In this document: piece after piece, positions 42,201-51,959 of the stretch
Numbering within the stretch: the first letter of the stretch is position 1
Layout of the letters: each line of letters starts with the position of its first letter
DNA from: Amoebophrya sp. A120
Lineage: Eukaryota > Sar > Dinophyceae > Syndiniales > Amoebophryaceae
NCBI GenBank assembly: GCA_905178155.1
Contig: CAJINV010000015.1
Span: 1,850,920 to 1,914,919 of the forward strand
DNA length: 64,000 nt
Direction of reading: 5' to 3'
Program-made: the position numbers and the translations under genes
The notes under the pieces: generated by a model
What the model was told of the DNA's origin: nothing
The model's database searches: none
What the model saw: the letters and a program-made list of their open reading frames with translations, nothing else

Positions 42201-45200
42201 AGATGTGCGTGACACGCTCGTAAGTGTGACTGCCTCGTCTACCGATCGAAGAAAAACATCACATCATCGACGAGAAGTTGCACAACCTTCAATGTCGGAC
42301 GGTGCGAGTAGAAGTAGTTCTACTTCATCTTCCTCTTCTTCTCCCCGGCGGCCGAAAGGAGATCAAGACGCGGTTGCAGGTGAGTCACCTATTACAACTT
42401 CGAGGTCGTCAACATCGTCACCCATTGTACCGGTGCGCCGATCTTCTTCTTCAGGCATAATTCGCGCTAAGACTACTGAAGCCAGAAAAAAGATCCGAAA
42501 GACAGAGAAAAAGCCAGCAGCCTCTTCCCCCGGCTCCCTCAGCAGTGAACAGCCATCCCTGCGGTACCGTGGCCCCTCTGCGCTAGTGTCGCGTCGCGGT
42601 CCGCATGCTCGTCCTTCTTGGCGCCCAGGTTCCACTCCGCCTGACATTAGAGTAGAACGGCGCAGACGGCTGTTGGCGGACGCGCAGGCTGTGCTTGACA
42701 CGACTCCGCCCTCGGATCCGCGCCACGAAGCGTCGCTAATCGTGACTACGGAAAAATCTTCAGAAGAGTCGAGCGGGACGACGAGCAGGAGCTCTACATC
42801 TACTACTTCTTTTTCCAGCGATGAGGATAACCATGAGCAGGCCGCTAGAAGGCGGAGCAAAAGTCGTGGCGCAGACCATGACGCAGCTTCTACATCATCT
42901 TCTAGCACGACCAGCAGCAGCGGCTCGCGCGGTTGCTCGGTTGTAAGAAGCACGAGCAAGATTGCAAAGAAGCCGTCTGCCACGTCACGACGTGACCAAC
43001 AACCACATCACGATGTTGTGCAAGAACGCCGAGGAGGACCAAGAAACGACTTCAACAACCACAGAAATCTTCAAGAAGCGTCATTGTCTGCTGGTGGTGC
43101 TGTCGCTGCCAACAGTTCCGCGGCGGGGGCCGCGGAGATGGGCTTGAGAAATTTCGAGGACCGCTTCGATCGCGGCACTAGGCATGACGTCGGCAGGTGC
43201 CAACCCATTCAGGTTCAGCCTGAGGTGTGGCGGACGCGGGACCGGCTGAAGATGCGAACGGGCCAACCCGAGCAGCACCGGGGCCAGCAGCAACTACCCG
43301 CGCCAGCAGAGGAAGGCATCTACGGGAGCATCGGCAATCGCGAGCGCCCAGTGTATTGGGATCCCTACAGACCAGGGGGGACGCAAGAAACAGCAGAGCA
43401 GAACGACAGACAGCTTCGGAAATTTTTAGACAAGAAAGGCCGACAGAGAGCAAATTGTCCCCGTCCTACGATTCAGCCGGTGCCCGTTCGGGTCATGTCG
43501 GGTCTCGGGGTTCAGCAGGCGTATGATTATTTCCGTGGGAGCCGCATGGACATGCCGGCAGCGAGGATAGCAACGAAGTACGTCGCGCCCTCGGGGCCTC
43601 GCGCTGTTGCTCGATCTCGCCCAGCTGCGCCAGATGTCAGAGCGGGCGGCCCTTCCCCTACCAGCAGGAGAGGCGTTCGCGTTGGACCCCCATCCAGGAT
43701 GAAGAGTAAGCAAGGGAAGACGCGCACTTTTTCGCCGGGGCGCAACCGGAACCACGCAACTGCGGACGAGCAACGCAACGGGAGCCGAAAGCAGGACCGT
43801 CACACTCAGCGGGTCGCCGCGCAGAGGAACCACGCGGCTGTCGCACGCCGGCAGGACGGAAGGAGTAGCACAAATCAGAGAAATTATGCGAGGCACAGCC
43901 CATCTCGTTCACCTCCGTTAGAGGTGGCCCATCAGCAGCACCGGAGCCAGGACCCGCGAGAGCAGCGTATTCTACACACCATCACGCCGCGACCGGGCCG
44001 ACCCGGTAGGCTTAATTTCGAGAAGGCTATGACACTGCCAACAATGTCAAAAGCCTGCATTGTTCTCAGTTTTTTTTTCCGGGCTCGCTGCAGCTTTTGC
44101 TATAGTTTTAGAATTTGATCAAAGCAGCTTCTGCTATGTCAGCTTTTGATGCTATATTTTTTTGAGAGTCTTTGCTTTGACATTGTTGGCAGCGCCATTA
44201 TACCGACCGCGATGCAGCAGGTTTGGCTGATATCCATGGAAAATAAGAATCTAAACTGCGCTATCGTGCACGAATCAGACTCTGATGATATGATGAACTA
44301 TGATTCGTCTTCGCTTGTTCTCACGCAAGATGTAGATGCTATGCGCCACTATTCTCATGGCAACCACATTCTTGATGGCACTCGTACCATTATATGATCC
44401 GTTTTTACACAATTTCCGATTCATCCGTGCGGAATTTCTATGAAATTGGCAGGAGCAGGTGCAGCCAGGAATGAGTAAACAAATTTGCCACGGTATTGCT
44501 CATTACTTCAGTGCAGTTTTGTTCCAGGATAGCTTGCCTCCCAGCCGAAGAGCCCTGGGATACCGAGCCAGATTTGCGACCACTTGCACTGTTTTCAAGC
44601 GGACTCCAGGGGCAGGCACCATCGCATTCCCTATTACGAACCCATAGTAGACACTGGAAGCGGCGCCGGGATGTTCTGCATGTTGTGCGACAAGATTGCC
44701 GATAGTGCTCACTGCCAGTCGGAGGCGCACCTGAAAAAAGCCGAAGTATTCGAGATGATGCACGAAGCCGACCGGGCAAAGCGATCGAAGTTGCTGCTCC
44801 CCTACCCGGAGGCGCCGTGGGTGATGTACAAGGTTCACCGCAACGGGTATTGCTTTCTGAAAGACGAAGCGGACTGGTGGCCTTATTGTTTGTTGTGCGC
44901 TGGTATCCTGTGCAAACAAGCATCGCACTCGGGTACGTGGGCTGCTACCTTGCATATGCATGACAGATTGCCGCATGACAAGCGCAAGCTATTTGTTGCT
45001 TAGTACTTCTTTGCTGGGATGAATTCAAACTGGGTTGTAATGCGTTCTATACTAGTGCGATACTTGTTTTGCGAAACTTCATACGGGAGAACGGGGGGCA
45101 CGATATCACGCGGAACTATGAATGCCGCTGGTCCTTTCCGCTCGACAAGGACACCCCGCACATCTGCGGCCCGGTCGGGGCTGGAAAAAACAACAAGTCG

Positions 45201-46558
45201 CAGGGCCGCTGGCATGCGGAGTTTGTCCGTGAGTATTGGGCCAAGCCGGCAAAGCGGCGGGAGGTGGAGAGCCAGCGGAAAAGGATCTACGAAGCGGACA
45301 AGGAGTATTACAACTACCGCTGCTGGGAGGCAGGCAGCACGCGGGGCGCGATTGTGCGGCGGGCGGGGCACAAGTTGATGGATTGCGGAAAGGACGAAGA
45401 TGAGGACTGGTTGTCGGGGGAGGAGGAAGATCCGAGGAAGGAGGTTTTCAGACAGAAAGAAAAGGAGCGAGAAATAGAATACGTGGAGCAGGACAGCAGC
45501 CCCCTCAGCAGCGCGCCGGCAGATCACGCGCATAGCTACAGGGGCGGACGAGGAGACGCAAGGCGGGGCAGAAACTTCTATCACCGACGAGCGGGCAGGC
45601 GAGCGGACGAGGCTACGTCTTGGCGGAACTACGTGGCCAGCCGTCGAGGCAGTCATGTCGAGAGCATTACGTCATCGGCTGCGCAAGTAGATTTCTCCTC
45701 GTTTATCAGAAGTGCAACTGATGTGACAACTGACTCCGCGTCCGCCATCAGGTTTTTTTTTTTGTTTTGTGAAAAAGTAAAAGAAAAACGCATGCACAGC
45801 ATGAATATAAATTAGTTTTCAGTGCGTCGCCCCCGTCGCGTAGACTGTATAGCTTTTTTCGACGGGCTGACGCGAGTCTTGCTGCTTTGAAAACTCAAGC
45901 ACATTCTTCGCATGCACACACTTCAAAGCGATTTTTGTTTTTGTACACGAGGTCCTCGCTGCTTTGCATGACAAAATGGGAGCGAGGGGTCACTTGTTGC
46001 ACTTTGTGTAGTTGCATACCTCCCGACCCGACAACCTCCGACTCGGAAGAGAGCGACCAAGATCCACGCGCACCATGGAGGCAAGGCGGTAGATGGTATC
46101 CGCTGGAAATTTGCTGCACAGGATGCTGACGCACAAATTAGAACCGCCTTGCATGACACAACCAGCGATCTAGGTGTAGTGGGCCTACTTACGAAGTTCT
46201 TGCAGCATAGCCATGTGCTTTTTCTGTGCGTCCTCGTGTCGTGGGGTGCTACACTTTTCCAACTGCATAGAGGGGGGAAAGCAGGCCGTGGTGGAGTCAC
46301 ACCAGGAGAAGCGGGAACTACAGGCACTACTAGCCTGCCCGCCCCGGCGAAGGGCAAGGGTAAGGGAGAAGAGCTGGCTGCTGCCATGCGGGCGGAAGTA
46401 GTAACTACTGGGAATTCCAAGCAGTAAGTAGTGGAAAAAGCCATCCTGCTACGACGGGACGGCCGAGGACTTACGGCTGACGTGCTAATATTCTTCCGGA
46501 AGGTTGCAGCGAAATCAAAATGGAATTTGAGGAGCAAGAGTCACAATTAGTATCGTAA
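36224..46558 (+). CDS. Giant Arg/Ser-rich protein with C-terminal U1-like zinc fingers
   Basis: Exons 36224-36519, 36638-37799, 38013-38778, 38942-39004, 39233-39776, 40017-40803, 40960-44027, 44208-44383, 44600-44903, 45089-45751, 46012-46096, 46275-46423 and 46510-46558 are phase-consistent throughout and give about 2,700 residues. The N-terminal four fifths are disordered and rich in R/S, R/E and K (KKSRRQKEERVAGSSSRSRS; RRSKSRGADHDAASTSSSST), as in splicing and RNA-processing proteins. The middle has helical blocks (LAVLAEKKAEAERKKQEDEL). Near the end, FCMLCDKIADSAHCQSEAHL matches a C-x2-C...H-x4-H U1/matrin-type finger, and WPYCLLCAG starts a second. Seven introners and five GT-AG introns occur. 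The link across 44384-44599 rests on phase alone, so the zinc-finger part could be a separate gene beginning near 44671. A nuclear role in RNA processing is inferred. Confidence 0.65.
38779..38936. mobile_element. E36: introner, family F1, decayed duplication
   Basis: 158 bp. TATGCACTGCAAAAGTATCG to ACGATACTTTTTCTTTTGCAATGCATA. The flanks ATCAA (38774-38778) / GTCCA (38937-38941) match at 3 of 5. Removing 38779-38941 keeps the frame into the 63-nt exon 38942-39004. Confidence 0.82.
39005..39227. mobile_element. E37: introner, family F7
   Basis: 223 bp. TACGACAGTGCACAACTCCC with CCTCCCCCTCATTTG, to AGGGCAAGTTGTGCACTCTCATA. The duplication is GGTTC (39000-39004) / GATTC (39228-39232). Confidence 0.85.
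39777..40011. mobile_element. E38: introner, family F5
   Basis: 235 bp. TATGGCGTTCTCAAACGTTA to GTAACAGTTGAGAGCGCCATA. The duplication is TTCGG (39772-39776) / CTCGG (40012-40016). The join reads NVDLFG-LFSEIDRI. Confidence 0.88.
40804..40954. mobile_element. E39: introner, family F8
   Basis: 151 bp. TATCCACAGTAAATTTCCCG to ACAGGAAATTTACATTGCATA. The duplication ACGAC (40799-40803 / 40955-40959) is exact. Confidence 0.92.
44028..44202. mobile_element. E40: introner, family F11, decayed duplication
   Basis: 175 bp. TATGACACTGCCAACAATGT with CAAAAGC, to GCTTTGACATTGTTGGCAGCG then CCATTATA. The inverted arms are clear over about 20 bp. The flanks AAGGC / CCGAC match poorly, yet removal keeps frame into AMQQVWLISMEN. 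Confidence 0.7.
44904..45083. mobile_element. E41: introner, family F1, old copy
   Basis: 180 bp. TATCCTGTGCAAACAAGCATCG to GTGCGATACTTGTTTTGCGAAACTTCATA. The flanks GCTGG / CGGGA are no longer alike, so this copy looks old. Removing 44904-45088 keeps the frame (YCLLCAG then NGGHDITRN). Confidence 0.75.
46097..46269. mobile_element. E49: introner, family F14 (single copy here)
   Basis: 173 bp. TATCCGCTGGAAATTTGCTG with CACAGG, to GTGCTACACTTTTCCAACTGCATA; the arms are imperfect. The duplication is GATGG (46092-46096) / GAGGG (46270-46274). The join reads RQGGRW-GKAGRGGV. Confidence 0.7.
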
Positions 46559-48493
46559 ATAGTATCTTCAGTTGCATGCACTTCTACTACTTCTATCGCG
46601 CAATCGCAATGTCACAGTACTCGTCGCAAAATACGTCCACTCGCAATTTTGGTTGAATCCCATTCGCTTTTTTGAAGAAAACAATCCGCTTCCGGCACGA
46701 AAAAGGAACAAACGCTTGAGCAAGAAGATGACTGGGTATCATGAGCACGATCGCCTTGGTGTTGATCATGATCTTCTGACTCAGTAGATTTTCTACTTGG
46801 ATGAAACAGCTCCAGCTTCACAAACGGCATGGATTCTCGCCTCGCCTTCGGTAACTGAGCATGCGTTCTTTCTGTCGGTTTCCTTCACTAGGAACAAATA
46901 CAAAGGTGAAGACCGTTTTTCCCCACTACATCAGCTTCTGCATCTCCATCTCCCGTTATTGCTTCGTGCATGAGCGATGACGCAGATTGTACTTCGCAAC
47001 AGCTGTGAAGAGTGCATCATGGAAACACAAACTAAGTACTTACACAGCGGACAATTAGGAGAGAGCGCTGTCTGACGAAGACGAGTTGTGAAGTTCTAAC
47101 TTTTCTTCGTAGAGCTCCAGCATCGTCGATTGTCTGGTTTCGTGCTAGTACTCGCAGGGCAGTGATAATGAATCAGTGCCCGTACCAGGCTCAGACCCTA
47201 CATGATGTTACGCAAGCCGTATTTTACAGTTATCAGAATCAGTATGAAGACGCTCGAAACAGTTTCTGCTGGATTGACTCCTACTTATTTATCATGAAAC
47301 ACTACCAGTAGAAGTCCCGCCTGCACATCCTAGAATTCACGAGCTGTTCCGAAAAAGAACAAAAAGCAAGATGGCGGTAGAGGATGTTTCAGCCCAGCCG
47401 AGCCATTTGGAGCATGGCGAAAGGGCGGGCCAGCCAGGTCAGCCTACCAGGAGAAGTTCGGGTCGCAGTCATGATCATGGTTCAGCTGCGTTAGGAGCAG
47501 TGCTAGCAAAGCAGGATCACCACGCATCAACGACCCCAGTCGGTGGAACTACAGGTGGCGAGCCGACGCAGCTTCAAGAAGAGATTGCAGCCGCAGGAGG
47601 AGCGAGCAGTGACCAGCTTCTAGATGACGCAAGTACAACCGCAGCAAATAAGTCGCAGGAACTTTTTTCCAGCCAGCATCAGCGGGGTGTGTACCTGATG
47701 GGCCAGCTGCTGAGCGTCGGGATCGCGCTGACGACCGGAATGGTGGTGGTTGTGGTGTAGTAGAGCTGCGAAGGTTGATGAATCCGCCTGTGGTGCCATC
47801 GTGTAACAAAACCAAGAAGAGAGTCTCCTCGCTGCAGCTTTCACAACTCCTCGTTCCTCGTACCGGCACCGAACTAGTATGAAGTAACACGTAAATCGAG
47901 AAGGGTCAAGAATCTTTATTCTTTCAGCAGGCCAATGAAGCGCTGACGCTGAGACAGACGTACGAATAGATAAAGAAGAACTCAGGTCATTTCACTGTAG
48001 AACATTCCTTGCTCAGTTTCACCATCGCTGATAACAAACAACTTTTGACAGAGTACAGTAGGACAGAACTGTTGATATACGCAAATTGCTTTGCATTCAC
48101 AGAGAAACTTATCACGTGTGTTGACTCGTTCGTTCCGTTCGCTTTGTTTCGAAATTTCATCGCAGCCTGCAGAGCTTGTCTTGTGCTTCTGACCTTGTAG
48201 CAGCCGGTGGCTCGAGGAAAAATGCGACATAAAGATGTTCAACAATTTCTGTGTCGCTCCGCAAAAACGAAGTGGTGCTTTCAGCCAAGTTTTGAAGTTG
48301 AAGGCAAGCAGGATCAACCCTTCGGAGGGAGTCGAGGGCAGCCTGGCTGCTCAATAATAGAATTCTTTGTAGTTCTTAACAACGGGAACGGAATCAATTT
48401 GAAAACGACTGCGTAAAAAGACTGTAAAGAGAGGTAGCCACAGTGACAGTTCGAGGTGGACCGCCAGTTTTTTTTTTCACGCGGCAGGTCGAA
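46559..48493. other. Intergenic, one doubtful small frame
   Basis: About 1.9 kb. Apart from the 129-codon frame at 47371-47760 nothing resembles a gene. No complete introner. Confidence 0.45.
47371..47760 (+). CDS. Possible small tail-anchored protein
   Basis: 129 codons starting AAGATGGCG. The sequence is hydrophilic and low-complexity (Gly/Ser/Gln/His), with a hydrophobic end LMGQLLSVGIALTTGMVVVVV directly before the stop, as in a tail anchor. No homologue is recognised and there are no introners. It could be a chance frame; amino-acid bias like its neighbours is the only support. Confidence 0.35.
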   Translation: MAVEDVSAQPSHLEHGERAGQPGQPTRRSSGRSHDHGSAALGAVLAKQDHHASTTPVGGTTGGEPTQLQEEIAAAGGASSDQLLDDASTTAANKSQELFSSQHQRGVYLMGQLLSVGIALTTGMVVVVV

Positions 48494-51400
48494 ATGAAGA
48501 TCATGAAGATGCTGTCAGACGTCCATCGGTTGTGCTTGCTGGTCTTTACGACCTCTACACTGTTTACCCCTAAAATCTTTCCATCGCTGCTCCTACCTTG
48601 TTCCGCGCACAAGCTCACCACGAAGAAAGCAGTCGCCGCGTCCCACTATGGCACCAGCATCGCTCGATCACGCTCTATTTCAGGCGGTTCATCCCCCGGG
48701 TCGTCGATTCAATTGCCACGTGCAGCGGTGACACCGAGTCTGAGCAAATCCGCTGTGATCTCACCGTCAGCGCCAACTGCTCCATCTCCGTGCCAATTAC
48801 TCGCGAAATCCTGTCAGAAATGTGTGATGAAGAAGTGCACAGACAACGCGGCGTGCTGCATCGGCTCTCTCACCACCATGATTGCGAAGACGGCGGGGCT
48901 GAAGGCTTTGGATCTGTACACCTACGATGGGGGCAGGGGAGAGTTTTATAGCAGTGCCGGAGCCACCTCTACTGCTTCCGGGCTTTTCGGTGGTGGAGGA
49001 TCCTCTTCTACGCCCTTTCTCGTCACTCAACGGAAGCAAACGGTTCTGCAAACCATCGAGGAGAAATCCCGTTTGCTTGAGACGGAGCTGTGTCGGTACG
49101 AAAACGCGTTTCGCAATCTGTTCAATTCGAAGAAGGTTTATGGGCAGTTTGCCGGACAGAAAGCGGATATGGTGGCGAAGTTATTTGGCTTTGAAGAGGT
49201 GAACTACTCTGCTGTGAAATGGCCGATAGAGAAGAAAACAACTACTTCTGACGCAAGGACCACAGCGAGCATGGAAAATAATCCGAATCACAATCCGTTT
49301 CTGAAATTCATCCCAGACTGGTCATATCCTCTCGAAGAAGAATCCCGCGGGGTTTTCATCGCCCTCCTCCGTGCAATGAGCACCAATAATTACATCATGG
49401 AAGACGTGCTGCCTTCGGAAACTGTGTGGCAGGAACGAGCAATGATAGACGAGGAGGAAGCTGTTTCCTCGCCGAGGGTGAGCCAAGAGGTGTTGGACAA
49501 CAAGGTCAAGGATGCGAGAGCAGAGCAGGAGTTCCTCCGTGGGCAGCGGCTCCAGACGGATCTGGAAGAGATTTTTGCAGATACGAATTTCGTGCCGCTG
49601 TCGAAACGCCGGAGTGCAAGCACGCCGACTTTTGCTCCTACAGCGACGAACAACTCAAATGGTGGGGGTAGTTCTGCAGGAGCTAATGCGTTGTCCGCGC
49701 CAAAAACGACTACAACTGGAGAAATTTCTGACGCAGCAGTACTAGCTGGCGCTGCACCACCGCGCCAACCGTCTCTGCGGAAAAGCACCAGCAGAGTGGC
49801 GATGACCAAATTGCGAGATTTGGATTTGCAAGTGGACGACGGGACGAAGCTGCACCTCTCTTCAACAATTACAAACCAGGAAAACGCAGCCGATGTCTTC
49901 CTCCAACACAAGAAAATCAGCATCGCGCCACTTCCCCTCCCCTCCTCCCCGAGGCCAAGCGAATACGCGGGAGACGAGCCGTTGTTATTTCATATCCAGG
50001 AAAAAACACCCATCCCCATCCAATTTGTCATGCAAAACATGCATAAAATCCAATATTTGTCATGCCAAAAATGGATGGGGATGGGTGTTTTTTCCTGGAT
50101 ATTTCAGTTCCACTTGCCAGCGGCTTTACCGCAGATTCTGTTCGGCTTTGAAGAGGCGGCTTTAGGGATTGTGAAGAGGAGAAGGAAGTACAACAGCAGC
50201 GAGCGAGATAGTACAACATATCAAGCAAAAAAGTGTTAACGTTAACGGTTTTCACAGATGGCAGTTATGCATTACAAATTTTGCCTTCCATGCATGCTAC
50301 GCAACACAAATCTGGCCAACTTTTCTGTTGCGTTACTGCATCACAAATTCCGTTCACGTTAACACTTTTTGTTGTGATACAACAAGCAGTGCTGACACAA
50401 ACTGTCGCGAAGAAGTAGACGATGCATCAACCACTGGCTGCACCCCGTACGCGTGTTCTCCCCACTACGATTTCGAACGCGAAGGGTCTAACGCATTACC
50501 TGTGCAGCCACGCGGCATCGTAAATTCAGGTATGGTATATCATACACGAGAAAACACAGTTTTGCGACTACCCTCCACCACCGCGCAACTACAACACCAA
50601 CCACCGGAAATCGTGAAACGCCCCAGAAGAAGTTTCTGGTCCAGGTGTTGTGGGAAACGAGGCCTTACTAAGAACGCAGGAGGGGCCAGGATGATGGCAC
50701 CGTACCAGCAAGATCATTACGACGGGGGCCTATCGGATATTGAGAGCGGTTTGCTCGAAAAAGAAAAAGAAGAAGACAAAGTTCTTGATAACGAGTATGC
50801 AGCAGCCAGCATGCAGAACTGCGACACCATGAGCACGGTGAGCACCAGGACTCCTTCCAGTAGCGCCGACAGCAGTTACAACTGTGGCCAATCAGCTGCT
50901 CGCTCCATGGCCATGCCTGCGAATCAGGAGGTGTATGATCAGGCGAAGATGTTGACTTCAGCTTCACAGTACAACGCAGGCAGAGGACGAACGCGCACAG
51001 CAAAACCTGCCTCCTCGTCTTCTCGCCTCGCAGCCCTTTCAAAATCCACCGAGTGCTGGCGTAAGCTGTTTTTCCTGAACCAGTGCGCCGGGCGAGGCTC
51101 ATCAGGTAGTTCCAAAAAGAGGAGAAACAATCAACAGCCGCTTGGGAACTTTCTCCCATCTTCCGACCGAGGGCAGCCCATGTACCCTAGAGGGCACCAA
51201 ACTTCCTGCTCGTCCCCAGATGAGGACGATTTTGATTTCGCGTGCTACGAGGACCAGTACTACTGCAACAATTTTTCTTCGGAGGATGATGAAGATCATA
51301 GCGATCATTGTTCCAACGAGGATGGAACAGATACCGAAGGGGGCTGCTCCTACAATCAGATTTCGGAAGAAAACCTGATCGCCTACCGCACGACCCAGGA

Positions 51401-51959
51401 GCTCCTCCTCATTTCCCTGCTACAAGCGTTAAAGCCGCTGACGAAACGGTTTGGGTTTATGCTGCGTGCGGTGGAGATATGAGAGTGCATAACCCCCGCT
51501 CCCCCTCATTTCCATCTGTATGGCATGAACAGCAACAAAAACACCGCCACACGTGGAGCCTGTGCATGACAAATTTATGTGCCTGACGTAGTACTGTTTA
51601 GACTTCCGGAATTTGTCATGCAAGCAGTGCCACAGGACAGCAACTGGATTTGGGGTTTTGCATGACAAATGAGGGGGAGTGGGAGTTGTGCACTGTGATA
51701 GGAGAAATGGGTAGAGTTTGAGGACACGGAGATTTTTGACGAAAAGCAGCTCCACTACGAGCGCATTTTCCACCAGTCAGACGCGATCCGGATGCTGCTA
51801 CAGGAAATCGTCGGGGGGGAGAAGATTCCGAAAAAACCCTTTTCGTCGACCTACGGGCCGGGCGGGGGAGGAGTGATGTTTACGGCTGACGAGCTACGGG
51901 GTGAGAAGAGTAAAACGCCGGTCGGGGGAGGGAGTCTGCGCAAGGCGGTGGCGCTTTGA
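48494..51959 (+). CDS. Putative secreted or membrane protein, four exons
   Basis: Exons 48494-49992, 50107-50218, 50385-51477 and 51706-51959 give 985 residues. The start MKIMKMLSDVHRLCLLVFTT continues hydrophobic to PCSA, a plausible signal peptide. A Cys-rich cluster (CQLLAKSCQKCVMKKCTDNA then ACC) at about residue 100-125 suggests disulfides in an extracytoplasmic domain. The middle is Ser/Thr/Ala-rich with helical stretches (EEKSRLLETELCRYENAFRN). The C-terminal region carries a second Cys patch (SRCCGKRGL), an acidic run and a helix ending (ISLLQALKPLTKRFGFML), completed only after splicing E44 (RAVE-KWVEFEDTEIF). The last 254 nt after E44 do not appear in any long unspliced frame. No family is recognised. 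The first intron is readable straight through (see E42). Confidence 0.75.
49993..50101. mobile_element. E42: introner, family F3, reverse orientation and readable through
   Basis: 109 bp. TATCCAGGAAAAAACACCCA to GGATGGGTGTTTTTTCCTGGATA. The duplication TTTCA (49988-49992 / 50102-50106) is exact. The interior is the reverse complement of E26's. With the duplication it is 114 nt and contains no stop in the host frame, so retention would add 38 residues. Confidence 0.9.
50219..50379. mobile_element. E43: introner, family F6
   Basis: 161 bp. TATCAAGCAAAAAAGTGTTA with ACGTTAACG, to CGTTAACACTTTTTGTTGTGATA. The duplication CAACA (50214-50218 / 50380-50384) is exact. Confidence 0.92.
51478..51700. 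mobile_element. E44: introner, family F7
   Basis: 223 bp. TATGAGAGTGCATAACCCCC with CTCCCCCTCATTT, to AAATGAGGGGGAGTGGGAGT then TGTGCACTGTGATA. The duplication GGAGA (51473-51477 / 51701-51705) is exact. Confidence 0.92.

Noticed and set aside
44146-44397. Separate small gene at 44146-44397
   Set aside because: Its first codons lie inside element E40. The remainder continues the frame of the large Arg/Ser-rich gene after E40 is removed.
45816-46011. A further introner between the zinc-finger exons (TATAAATTAGTTTTCAGTGC to ...GTTGCATA)
   Set aside because: The arms pair only weakly and no 5-bp duplication is found. A GT-AG intron at 45752-46011 keeps the frame better.
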